Source of the DNA: Janthinobacterium sp. 1_2014MBL_MicDiv
Lineage (GTDB): Bacteria > Pseudomonadota > Gammaproteobacteria > Burkholderiales > Burkholderiaceae_D
Assembly (NCBI RefSeq): GCF_001865675.1
Contig: NZ_CP011319.1
Span: 1,550,001 to 1,614,000, forward strand
Direction: 5' to 3'
DNA: 64,000 bases
Part shown: piece by piece, positions 6,905 through 15,181 of the stretch
Numbering within the stretch: the first letter of the stretch is position 1
How the letters are laid out: the number at the start of each line of letters is the position of its first letter
Notes under the pieces: model-generated
Databases searched by the model: none
What the model saw: only the letters and a program-made list of their open reading frames with translations
Told to the model about the DNA's origin: nothing
Translations under genes and position numbers: made by a program

Positions 6905-9543
6905 GCAATCACCTGAAAACCCTGATCGCCAAGCTGAATGCCACGGCGCGCACGGCCGCCACGCGCGCCGCAAGTATCTGCGTGGATCTGGGCCAGTACG
7001 AGGTCGATATCGAGCACCTGTTCCTGGCCCTGCTGGAGCAGGAACGCAGCGATTTCGTCACCATCGCACGGCGCAGCGAGATCAGCCTGTCCGCGCTGGA
7101 GGCGGACCTGCGGCGCGAGATCGGCGGCTTCCGCACGGGCAGCGCGCGCACGCCCGTGTTCTCGCCCCATCTTCCGCTGCTGTTCGAACACGCCTGGCTG
7201 ATCGCTTCGCTGGACACGGCGCAGCCGGGCCCCATCCGCAGCCGCCACCTGCTGCTGGCGCTGCTGACGGAACCGGAACTGGCGCAGCTTGCGTACCGCG
7301 GTTCGAAACTGTTCGCCCGCTTCAGCGTGGAACAGCTGAAGCACCATGCGGACAGACTCACGGCCGGCTCCGGCGAGGAGGAAGGCCCGGCGGCACATCC
7401 GCTGTCCGTGGCGCCCGCCGACCCCGTCGCCGTCCTGGCGGCGAAAACCCCGGCACTGGACCAGTACACCACCGACCTGACGCAGCTGGCGCGCGACGGC
7501 AAGCTCGATCCCGTGGTCGGCCGCGAAGCGGAGATACGCCAGGCGGTCGATATCCTGCTGCGCCGCCGGCAGAACAATCCCATCCTCACCGGCGAGGCGG
7601 GCGTGGGCAAGACGGCCGTGGTGGAAGGCCTGGCCCTGCGCATCGCCACGGGCGACGTGCCAGCTGTGCTGCAGGGGGCGCATATCCACGCGCTCGACAT
7701 GGGGCTGCTGCAGGCCGGCGCCAGCGTGAAAGGCGAATTCGAGAGCCGTTTAAAAAATGTCATCGACGAGGTGGCGCAAAGCCCGCACCCGGTCATCCTT
7801 TTCATCGACGAAGCGCATACCATGATCGGCGCCGGCGGCCAGGCGGGGCAGAACGATGCAGCCAACTTGCTGAAGCCGGCGCTGGCGCGGGGCGCCCTGC
7901 GCACCATCGCCGCCACCACCTGGAGCGAGTACAAGAAATACTTCGAGAAGGATGCGGCCCTGGCGCGGCGCTTCCAGGTGGTGAAGGTGGAGGAGCCGGG
8001 CGAGGAGATCGCCTGCGCCATGCTGCGCGCCATGGCGCCGCTGATGGAGCGCCATTTCGGCATCCGCGTGCGCGATGCGGCCATCGTCGACGCCGTGCGC
8101 CTGTCGCACCGCTACATCAGCGGGCGCCAGCTGCCCGACAAGGCCATCAGCGTGCTCGATACGGCGTGCGCCAAGGTGGCGCTGGGCCAGAGCGCCACGC
8201 CGGCGCAGCTGGAAAACGCCGGCCGGCGGCAGGAGCGCATCGGCGTCGAGATCGCCGCGCTGGAGCGCGAGGCCGGTGATGGCGAAGTCGCCGGCAAGGC
8301 GGGTACCGCGCGGCTGGCGCAGCTGCGCCGCGAGCACGAGGATGGGCAGGCGGCGGTCAAGGCGCTGGCGCAGCGCTGGGAGCGCGAAAAGGCGCTGGTG
8401 GCGCAGATCGGCGACTTGCGCCTGCAACTGCGCGGCGAACGTCCGGGCGAGGACGGCGCCGCCACCCTGCTGGCATTGAAGGAGGAGCTGGCGGCGCTGC
8501 AGGGCGAAGCGCCGCTGGCGCCGCTGGAAGTCGACGCGCAGGTGGTGGCGGGCATCGTCGCCGGCTGGACCGGCATCCCGCTGGGCAAGATGGTCAAGGA
8601 CGACATCCGCAGCGTGCTGGCGCTGGATGCGGCGCTGCGCGAACGGGTGCTGGGGCAGGAGCACGTCATCGACGCGGTGGCGCAGCGCGTGCGCACGGCG
8701 CGCGCCAACCTAGACGACCCGCACAAGCCGCAAGCCGTGTTTTTGTTCACCGGGCCGTCCGGCACGGGCAAGACGGAAACGGCGCTGGCGCTGGCCGACT
8801 TGCTGTACGGCGGCGAGCGCAAGCTCATTACCCTGAACATGAGCGAGTACCAGGAGGCGCACAGCGTGGCCGGCCTGAAAGGCTCGCCGCCCGGCTATGT
8901 CGGCTATGGCGAAGGCGGCGTGCTGACGGAAGCCGTGCGGCGCCAGCCCTACAGCGTGGTGCTGCTCGATGAGGCGGAAAAGGCCCACCCGGACGTGCTG
9001 GAACTGTTCTTCCAGGTGTTCGACAAGGGCGTGCTCGATGACGCGGAAGGGCGCGAAGTCGATTTCAGGAACACCATCATCATCGCCACCTCGAACCTGG
9101 GCTCGGGCGCCATGATGGCCGCTTGCCTGAACCGCGCGGACGACGCCTTGCCCACGCCGGCCGCGCTGGAAGCACTGGTGCGCCCGCAGCTGGTGGCGCA
9201 TTTCAAGCCGGCGTTCCTGGGCCGGCTGAAGGTGCTGCCGTTCTATCCCTTGAGCGATGCCGTGCTGGCCGAGATCATCCACCTGAAGCTGGCGAGGATA
9301 GGCGCGCGCATCGCGCGCAACCACCAGGCGCAGTTCAGCCACGACGCGGCGCTGGTCGAAGCCGTGCTGGCGCGCTGCACCGAGGTCGATTCGGGCGCGC
9401 GCAATGTCGACCATATCCTCAACGGCAGCGTGCTGCCGGCGATTGCCGACGCGGTGCTGGCGCGCATGGCGGAAGGCGAACCGCTGGCCAGCATCCGCGT
9501 CAGCGCCAGCAAGCAGGGGCAGTTCAAATACACGATCAAGTAG
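6901..9543 (+). CDS. tssH: T6SS AAA+ ATPase TssH (ClpV)
   Basis: 880 residues. An N-terminal Clp repeat domain (1-160) is followed by AAA1 with Walker A GEAGVGKT near residue 231 and FIDEAHTMIGAGG as Walker B. A coiled middle region (about 430-540) follows, then AAA2 with Walker A GPSGTGKT near 618 and LLDEAEKAH. The sequence ends with a ClpB D2-small domain. TssH disassembles contracted sheaths by pulling on TssC. Start is the ATG overlapping the tssE stop. Length and motifs match functional ClpV proteins; nothing indicates decay. Confidence 0.95.
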   Translation: MSNHLKTLIAKLNATARTAATRAASICVDLGQYEVDIEHLFLALLEQERSDFVTIARRSEISLSALEADLRREIGGFRTGSARTPVFSPHLPLLFEHAWLIASLDTAQPGPIRSRHLLLALLTEPELAQLAYRGSKLFARFSVEQLKHHADRLTAGSGEEEGPAAHPLSVAPADPVAVLAAKTPALDQYTTDLTQLARDGKLDPVVGREAEIRQAVDILLRRRQNNPILTGEAGVGKTAVVEGLALRIATGDVPAVLQGAHIHALDMGLLQAGASVKGEFESRLKNVIDEVAQSPHPVILFIDEAHTMIGAGGQAGQNDAANLLKPALARGALRTIAATTWSEYKKYFEKDAALARRFQVVKVEEPGEEIACAMLRAMAPLMERHFGIRVRDAAIVDAVRLSHRYISGRQLPDKAISVLDTACAKVALGQSATPAQLENAGRRQERIGVEIAALEREAGDGEVAGKAGTARLAQLRREHEDGQAAVKALAQRWEREKALVAQIGDLRLQLRGERPGEDGAATLLALKEELAALQGEAPLAPLEVDAQVVAGIVAGWTGIPLGKMVKDDIRSVLALDAALRERVLGQEHVIDAVAQRVRTARANLDDPHKPQAVFLFTGPSGTGKTETALALADLLYGGERKLITLNMSEYQEAHSVAGLKGSPPGYVGYGEGGVLTEAVRRQPYSVVLLDEAEKAHPDVLELFFQVFDKGVLDDAEGREVDFRNTIIIATSNLGSGAMMAACLNRADDALPTPAALEALVRPQLVAHFKPAFLGRLKVLPFYPLSDAVLAEIIHLKLARIGARIARNHQAQFSHDAALVEAVLARCTEVDSGARNVDHILNGSVLPAIADAVLARMAEGEPLASIRVSASKQGQFKYTIK

Positions 9544-9569
9544 TCCAGGCCTAGCTGACGGAGCGTGCC

Positions 9570-10604
9570 ATGTTCAATCTCGACCAGTTGCTGCAACCCG
9601 TGAATGCCGTGCAGCCGTGCGGCGACGACCTCACGTTCAGCCAGGAGCTCGACGCCATCGCGCGGGCGCGCCAGCACGACGACCCGAGCCTGGACCAGGG
9701 CGAGTGGGTGGTGGCCCTGAAGGAGGCGGACTGGCCGTTCGTGGCGACGCGCTGCGAGCAGCTGATCGCCTCGCACAGCAAGGACTTGCGCGTGGCCGTG
9801 TGGCTGGCAGAGGCGCACGCCAAGACGCGCCATTTCCGCGGCCTGGGCGATGGCTATGCGCTGCTGGCCGGGCTGTGCGAACGCTATTGGGACGGCCTGT
9901 ACCCGCTGGCAGAAGAAGGCGAGCATGAACAGCGCATCGGCAACCTGTTCTGGCTGTTGTCGCGCACGCCGCAGCTGGTGCGCGAAATGCCCCTCACTAC
10001 CGGCGCCGACGGCCTGTTTTCCCTGCAGGATTTCGACGCGGCGCGCCAGCGCGCAGCCGCTGCGGCCGTGCCCGAGCAGGGCTGGGGCGACCTGCGCCAA
10101 GACGAGGGGCCGACCTTGGCACAGATGGAGGCGGCGCGGCAGAAAAACACGCGCGCCTTTGCTGATGCCTTGCTGGCCGATGCACAGTACTGCATGCAGT
10201 CGCTGCTGGCGCTCGAGCGCAGCGTCGATGCGCGCTTCGGCACGGACGGCCCGAGCTTTCGCGCCGCCCGCGAAGCGCTGGAAAACGCCATCCACTTCAT
10301 CGCGCCGCTGGCGCCCGAGGCACACTTCTCCGGCGCGCCGTCGGCTACTGCGCCAGGCGCCGTCGCCGCCAGCGGCACCGGCGGCGACGTCATCGCGCAG
10401 CGCCAGCAGGCGCTGGCCCAGCTGCGCCAGGTGGCCGAGTTCTTTCGCCGTACGGAGCCGCACAGCCCCGTCGCCTACCTGGCCGACAAGGCGGCCAGCT
10501 GGGGCGAGCTGCCCCTGCACCTGTGGCTGCGCGCGGTCGTCAAGGACCAGGGCACGCTGGCGCAGCTCGACGACATGCTGGGCACGGGCAGCGCAAACGG
10601 ATGA
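9570..10604 (+). CDS. tssA: T6SS assembly protein TssA
   Basis: 344 residues. The N-terminal ImpA domain (about 1-130) shows the conserved PCGDDLTFSQELDAI, DWPFVATRCEQLI, DLRVAVWLAEA and YWDGLYP motifs. The C-terminal part (about 265-340) has FFRRTEPHSPVAYLADKA, typical of the TssA Nt2/CTD region. TssA guides baseplate docking and caps the growing tube. It starts 26 bp after tssH and ends the T6SS run visible in the window. Confidence 0.9.
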   Translation: MFNLDQLLQPVNAVQPCGDDLTFSQELDAIARARQHDDPSLDQGEWVVALKEADWPFVATRCEQLIASHSKDLRVAVWLAEAHAKTRHFRGLGDGYALLAGLCERYWDGLYPLAEEGEHEQRIGNLFWLLSRTPQLVREMPLTTGADGLFSLQDFDAARQRAAAAAVPEQGWGDLRQDEGPTLAQMEAARQKNTRAFADALLADAQYCMQSLLALERSVDARFGTDGPSFRAAREALENAIHFIAPLAPEAHFSGAPSATAPGAVAASGTGGDVIAQRQQALAQLRQVAEFFRRTEPHSPVAYLADKAASWGELPLHLWLRAVVKDQGTLAQLDDMLGTGSANG

Positions 10605-10637
10605 TGGTCCCGGCGCCTTCCATGCTACCCTGCCGGC

Positions 10638-11456
10638 ATGCCCAGACTGCCCTTCCGACGATACTTTTTAGCTGCCGCGTGCTGCCTGTGCGCCGCTGCC
10701 GGCCCCGTGGCGTGGGCCGCCGCGCCGCAGCCCGTGGTGCTGTATGGCGACGACGACTATCCGCCGTATTCGTATGTCGAAAACGGCCAGCTGAAAGGCA
10801 TTTATACGGACATCGTGCGCGAAGCCGTGCAAGCCATGCCGCAGTACCGCGTGCAGCTGCGCCCCGTGCCCTGGAAGCGCGGCGTGCTGATGCTGCAGAC
10901 GGGCGACGCGTTTGGCCTGTATCCGCCGTATTCGTGGCGCAGCGAGCGGCCGTATGTGCGCTATTCCGTACCCCTGCTGATGGAGCAGCTGGTGGTGTTC
11001 TGCAATCAGGACGTGGTGGCGAAACGTGCGCTGCGCCAGTGGCCCGCCGATTACGCCGGCCTGCACATCGGCGTCAACGCCGGTTTTCTGCTGGGCGACG
11101 CGGGGCTGACGGCGGCCTTGCGCTCGGGGCAAATCGTGCTCGACGCGGCCAAGGGCACGCGCACGAATTTGCTCAAGCTGATGCGCGGACGCATCGATTG
11201 CTATGTCAGCGACCGCCTCTCGGCGCAGTGGGAGTTGCAGCGCATCCGGCGCGCTGGCCAGGCCGGCACGCCGATGCAGGCGATCCATGAAACGGCGCAG
11301 CTGGCCGGCCAGCAAGGCCACCTGGGTTTTACGCAGCGCCAGCCGGGCGCCTATCCCTATCGCGATGACTTTATCGACCAGTTCAATGCCGCCATCGCGC
11401 GCATGCAGGACAGTGGGGCGATCCGCCGCATCGTCGAGCGCGCGCTGCAACCCTGA
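10638..11456 (+). CDS. Periplasmic substrate-binding protein (family 3, amino-acid type)
   Basis: 272 residues. A signal peptide ends near residue 28 (WAAA). The mature protein follows the small PBPb fold: DDDYPPYSYVENGQLKGIYTDIV at the start, a central VPWKRGVLMLQTGDA hinge, and a C-terminal YPYRDDFIDQFNAAI helix. Stand-alone proteins of this group bind polar amino acids or similar small molecules. No ABC permease or ATPase gene is adjacent, so it may serve a distant transporter or act as a sensor partner. It begins 33 bp after tssA but is not a known T6SS part. Confidence 0.75.
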   Translation: MPRLPFRRYFLAAACCLCAAAGPVAWAAAPQPVVLYGDDDYPPYSYVENGQLKGIYTDIVREAVQAMPQYRVQLRPVPWKRGVLMLQTGDAFGLYPPYSWRSERPYVRYSVPLLMEQLVVFCNQDVVAKRALRQWPADYAGLHIGVNAGFLLGDAGLTAALRSGQIVLDAAKGTRTNLLKLMRGRIDCYVSDRLSAQWELQRIRRAGQAGTPMQAIHETAQLAGQQGHLGFTQRQPGAYPYRDDFIDQFNAAIARMQDSGAIRRIVERALQP

Positions 11457-11477
11457 TGCACCATGACGGAGAAAACC

Positions 11478-11990
11478 ATGAAAAAATTGCTGTTCCTGAG
11501 CGTGCTCGTGCTGGCCGGCTGCGTGGGCCGGCCCGAGAATGTTGTGCCGGTTAGCCACTTCGACACGAGCAAGTATCTGGGGAAATGGTATGAGATCGCA
11601 CGCCTCGACCACTCGTTCGAGCGCGGACTCAGCCACGTGACGGCCGATTACAGCCTGCGCCAGGATGGCGGCCTGAAAGTGGTCAACCGTGGCTACAAGG
11701 ATACGGACGCGGCGTGGAAGGAAGCGGAAGGCAAGGCCTATTTCGTCGACAGGAAGGACGTGGGCTACCTGAAAGTGTCGTTTTTTGGCCCCTTCTACGG
11801 TGCTTACGTGGTGTTCGACCTGGACCAGGACGGCTACACCTATTCCATGATCAGCGGTCCCGATAAATCGTACTTGTGGTTGCTCTCGCGCACGCCCACC
11901 ATGGACCCCGCCTTGCAACGGCGCCTGATCGAGAAGGCTAGGGGCCTGGGTTTCGACACGCCAAAATTGATTTATGTAAAGCAAAACTGA
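11478..11990 (+). CDS. blc: Outer-membrane lipocalin lipoprotein (Blc type)
   Basis: 170 residues from the ATG at 11478, which has GGAG at a good distance; an ATG 15 bp earlier is the alternative. Lipobox VLAGC at about 11-15 marks a lipoprotein. The lipocalin signature is present: GKWYEIARLDHSFERG, then the strand YLKVSFFGPFYGAYVVFDLD and WLLSRTPTM. Bacterial lipocalins bind lipids at the outer membrane and are often stress-induced. The gene stands alone between two unrelated genes. Confidence 0.9.
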   Translation: MKKLLFLSVLVLAGCVGRPENVVPVSHFDTSKYLGKWYEIARLDHSFERGLSHVTADYSLRQDGGLKVVNRGYKDTDAAWKEAEGKAYFVDRKDVGYLKVSFFGPFYGAYVVFDLDQDGYTYSMISGPDKSYLWLLSRTPTMDPALQRRLIEKARGLGFDTPKLIYVKQN

Positions 11991-12159
11991 GTATTCTTGC
12001 CTGCCGCTCATACGCGGCGGCATCCCGCCTTCTGGTTGTTGCTTTTCTGCATGTTATTTCTTGCAATGCCACCCTGATTCACTCACAATCAGCACCAAAG
12101 TAGTGCGTGTGCGGCGCCATGGCGCCGGGCAGAACTGCGTCCCCCAGTCCCATTCGCGA

Positions 12160-12187
12160 TTGTCTGGCGGCAAATGCTTGCTATAGT
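12160..12187 (+). promoter_or_regulatory. Sigma-70-type promoter candidate for the chemoreceptor gene
   Basis: TTGTCT and TATAGT are separated by 16 bp, about 60 bp before the ATG. Both hexamers match the consensus at four or five positions. The remainder of the 260-bp gap after the lipocalin gene shows no gene. Confidence 0.5.
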
Positions 12188-12249
12188 GAGTTGTAGCGGT
12201 ATCTGACCGGCGGCATCCGTGCATTGTTCTTTCAGATAGGAATCTCGTA

Positions 12250-14037
12250 ATGAAAAACCTCAAGATTGGCGTGCGTCTCGGTGGTGGCTTTGCCGCCGTA
12301 TTGCTGCTGCTGACTTCCTTGACCGTGGTGGGCATCGTGCAGATGCAAAGCGCCAGCAAGGAAACCGATCAGCTGGTCAACGTGAAGGTGCGCAACGAGC
12401 GCCTGATCGGTGAGTGGACCAAGGTCATCGAGGTCAATGCGGCGCGCACGGCCGCCGCCTGGAAGGTCAGCGACCCCGAGCACCAGAAACAGTTCGAGAA
12501 GGAAATGGCAGCTTCGTCCGCGCGCGCCACGGAAATTCAGAACGATATCGGCAAGAGCCAGCTGAGCGCCGAAGAGCAGGCGCTGTACCAGGAAGTGTTG
12601 AGTACGCGCAAGGCATACACGGAAGTGCGCAAGGACGTGTTCAAGGCCAAGAACGCAGGCGACCTGGAACTGGGCAAGCGCCTGTACGAAGGCGACATGG
12701 CCGTCAAGCGCGACATTTACCTGGCGTCGCTGAAGAAACTGGAAGTGCTGGAAGCCAAATTGCTCGACGAAACGGCCGCGCAGATCCGCTCGCGCTATGA
12801 AAACGGCCGCATGCTGCTGATCTCGCTTGGCGTGGCCGCCATCCTGCTGGGCATCGCCTGCGCCTACTGGATTACGCGTTCGATCACGCGTCCCATCACG
12901 CGCGCCGTGGAAGTGGCTGAAGCCGTCTCGGCCGGCGACCTGACCAGCCATATCGTGGTGGAAAGCCGCGATGAGACAGGGCAATTGATGCATGCGCTGA
13001 AGAACATGAATGACAAGCTGGTCGGCATCGTCGGCCAGGTGCGCGCCGGCACGGATTCCATCAGCACGGCGTCGAGCGAAATCGCCGCCGGCAACCTCGA
13101 CCTGTCCTCGCGCACGGAAGAGCAGGCCAGCTCGCTGGAAGAGACGGCCTCATCCATGGAAGAGCTGACCTCGACCGTGAAACTCAATGCCGACAATGCG
13201 CGCAGCGCCAACCAGCTGGCCATCGACGCCTCGCAAATCGCCAGCAAGGGCGGCGTGGTGGTGTCGGAAGTGGTCAGCACCATGGGCTCGATCAATGATT
13301 CCTCGCGCAAGATCGTCGACATCATCAGCGTCATCGACGCCATCGCCTTCCAGACGAATATCCTGGCCCTGAACGCGGCCGTCGAAGCTGCCAGGGCCGG
13401 CGAGCAGGGCCGGGGCTTTGCCGTGGTGGCCAGCGAAGTGCGCAACCTGGCGCAGCGCTCGGCGGCGGCGGCCAAGGAAATCAAGGGCTTGATCGACGAT
13501 TCCGTGCAAAAGGTCGAGGCTGGTTCGCAACTGGTGGACAAGGCGGGCCGCACGATGGATGAAATCGTGCAAAGCATCAGCCATGTGACGCAAATCATGA
13601 ACCAGATCACGGACGCCAGCGACGAGCAGCGCGCCGGCATCGAGCAAGTCAACCAGGCTATCGGCCAGATGGACCAGGTGACGCAGCAGAACGCGGCGCT
13701 GGTGGAGCAGGCGGCCGCGGCGGCCGAATCCATGCAGGAGCAGGCCGCCAAGCTGGCCGACGTGGTGGGCCTGTTCAAGCTCGATGCTACGCAGCAATAT
13801 GTGTCGGCGAGCGTGTCCCCGAACGTGTCCGCCCGTCCTGCCGCCAAGCCTGTTGCCCGTCCTGCCGTCAAGCCCGCCGCGCGACGGGCCGTGACCGGTG
13901 GCGCCGCGGGTTCCGCCGCCACTTTCGTCGCCCACTCCGCTGGCGGCCCGGCAAAGGTAGCAAGGCCGGACGCGGCGCGCACCAGCACCCCGCGCGCGCC
14001 GGTCGCTTCGGGCGCCGATGAGTGGGAAGAGTTTTAA
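12250..14037 (+). CDS. Methyl-accepting chemotaxis protein with four-helix-bundle sensor
   Basis: 595 residues. Membrane segments lie at about 10-32 and 188-208. Between them is a 4HB_MCP-type helical ligand domain of about 150 residues. A HAMP domain follows (about 209-262), then a signalling domain whose hairpin tip reads AIAFQTNILALNAAVEAARA. The 80-residue Ala/Pro-rich linker at the end closes with the tether WEEF, resembling the CheR/CheB-docking pentapeptide. It senses an unknown ligand and signals through CheW/CheA encoded elsewhere. A second receptor with the same C-terminal tether is at 48.9 kb. Confidence 0.92.
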   Translation: MKNLKIGVRLGGGFAAVLLLLTSLTVVGIVQMQSASKETDQLVNVKVRNERLIGEWTKVIEVNAARTAAAWKVSDPEHQKQFEKEMAASSARATEIQNDIGKSQLSAEEQALYQEVLSTRKAYTEVRKDVFKAKNAGDLELGKRLYEGDMAVKRDIYLASLKKLEVLEAKLLDETAAQIRSRYENGRMLLISLGVAAILLGIACAYWITRSITRPITRAVEVAEAVSAGDLTSHIVVESRDETGQLMHALKNMNDKLVGIVGQVRAGTDSISTASSEIAAGNLDLSSRTEEQASSLEETASSMEELTSTVKLNADNARSANQLAIDASQIASKGGVVVSEVVSTMGSINDSSRKIVDIISVIDAIAFQTNILALNAAVEAARAGEQGRGFAVVASEVRNLAQRSAAAAKEIKGLIDDSVQKVEAGSQLVDKAGRTMDEIVQSISHVTQIMNQITDASDEQRAGIEQVNQAIGQMDQVTQQNAALVEQAAAAAESMQEQAAKLADVVGLFKLDATQQYVSASVSPNVSARPAAKPVARPAVKPAARRAVTGGAAGSAATFVAHSAGGPAKVARPDAARTSTPRAPVASGADEWEEF

Positions 14038-14040
14038 GCG

Positions 14041-14080
14041 GTTTTAAGTGTTTAAGTGTTGTTTTAAGTGTTTAAGTGTT
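14041..14080. repeat. Perfect 20-bp tandem duplication downstream of the chemoreceptor gene
   Basis: Two identical copies of GTTTTAAGTGTTTAAGTGTT lie end to end just after the stop codon; each copy contains two TTTAAGTG units. The block is AT-rich in a GC-rich genome and is not coding on either strand. Confidence 0.8.
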
Positions 14081-14154
14081 TTAACCGGTGCTAAGCCGTT
14101 GACTTGAATCGAGTTGGCGCGCGTCGCCTGCTGGTAGTTTCCAGCGGTTGCTAG

Positions 14155-14218
14155 CAGTTACTGGCAGTGCTTGTTGCCAGTGCTTGTTAGCAGTTGTTTG
14201 GTTAGCAGTTGTTTTAAG
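14155..14218. repeat. Degenerate CAGT-TTGTT minisatellite-like array
   Basis: Successive units CAGTGCTTGTTGC, CAGTGCTTGTTAG, CAGTTGTTTGGTTAG and CAGTTGTTTTAAG follow each other without gaps after a related CAGTTACTGG. The final GTTTTAAG matches the unit of the 14041-14080 duplication, so both arrays may share an origin by slippage. Confidence 0.6.
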
Positions 14219-14300
14219 CTGTACCTCGCGCCAACATTTCCGCCGGCATGGCGTGGGCGCTACAATCGCGGCTTGAAGAACCCCGCGAACGCGCTCCGCC

Positions 14301-15101
14301 ATGACCACCAGCAGCAACCATCCATCCTCCCAGACGCCGGCCGCCACGCAAGTGGGCGCCGCCAAACCAGCGGACGTCAGCAAACTGGCGTCTCCCCTGG
14401 CGCAAGCCGTGGCGCCATCCCCGACGCAAGCTGCCAGACCAGCTGACGTCACCAGACCAGTTGACGCCACCAGGCAAACCGACCCCGCCAAACGCGCACG
14501 CTGTCCGGTCTGCCTGCGCGCCGCAGCCAGCTGTATCTGCCGCTGGACTTCCCCCGTTGCCCACGTGGTGGAAGTGCTGATTCTCCAGCACCCGCTGGAG
14601 GTACACAATGCCAAGGGCAGCGCCCGCCTGCTGCACCTGAGCCTGCCCAACAGCCGCCTGCTGACCGGAGAGCAGTTCGCCCCCGGCACCCTCGCCACAT
14701 TGCTCGCTGGCAAACAAAACGTATTACTGTATCCAGACACGCCCGGCGACCGTTCGCTGGGCATCGCACCGCCGCCCGCACTGGATCCGGCTACCTTGCT
14801 GGACCCGTTACAGCTGCGGCTGGTGGTACTCGATGGCACATGGCGCAAGAGCCGCAAGATGCTGTACCTGAATCCCCTGTTGCAACAAATGTCGCGCCTA
14901 CCGTTGCGCGATACGCCAGCCTCCCACTACCTGATCCGCAAGGCGCACGCACCAGACCAGTTGTCGACCCTGGAAGCGACTTGCTATGCCCTGATGCAGT
15001 TGGAGCAGGACGCGCCGCGTTTTGTTCCTTTGATCACGGCATTTGACGGTTTTGTCGCGCAGCAGTTGAGTTATGTCATACCGCACGGTGAAAAAGCTTG
15101 A
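14301..15101 (+). CDS. DTW-domain tRNA-uridine aminocarboxypropyltransferase
   Basis: 266 residues. The first 65 are Ala/Thr/Pro-rich low-complexity sequence that varies and may be disordered. Then comes a zinc-type cysteine cluster CPVCLRAAASCIC and the DTW domain. The latter contains LLYPDTPGD, the namesake motif in the form DGTWRKSRKM, and RKAHAPDQLSTLEA. DTW proteins of this kind (E. coli TapT/YfiP) transfer the aminocarboxypropyl group of SAM to U47 of tRNA. The ribosome site is poor, and a TACAAT box at 14261 is the only promoter hint. Confidence 0.85.
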   Translation: MTTSSNHPSSQTPAATQVGAAKPADVSKLASPLAQAVAPSPTQAARPADVTRPVDATRQTDPAKRARCPVCLRAAASCICRWTSPVAHVVEVLILQHPLEVHNAKGSARLLHLSLPNSRLLTGEQFAPGTLATLLAGKQNVLLYPDTPGDRSLGIAPPPALDPATLLDPLQLRLVVLDGTWRKSRKMLYLNPLLQQMSRLPLRDTPASHYLIRKAHAPDQLSTLEATCYALMQLEQDAPRFVPLITAFDGFVAQQLSYVIPHGEKA

Positions 15102-15148
15102 AAGAGCATCACGGCAGCCCTTGATCTTGCCCCGCGAGCGGCATAGTA

Positions 15149-15168
15149 TACTGTACGTATATACAGTT
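15149..15168 (+). promoter_or_regulatory. LexA-type SOS box over the promoter of the radical SAM gene
   Basis: TACTGTACGTATATACAGTT contains the full CTGT-N8-ACAG core and differs from the E. coli LexA consensus at few positions. It overlaps a promoter with TTGATC at 15121, a 17-bp spacer and TAGTAT at 15144. Binding of LexA here would block transcription of the gene starting at 15182. The site is seen; its use by LexA is inferred. Confidence 0.7.
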
Positions 15169-15181
15169 GATGGGGCCGTTC

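Noticed and set aside
14041..14218. CRISPR-like array
   Set aside because: Units are contiguous, 13-20 bp, without spacers, and no cas genes are present.
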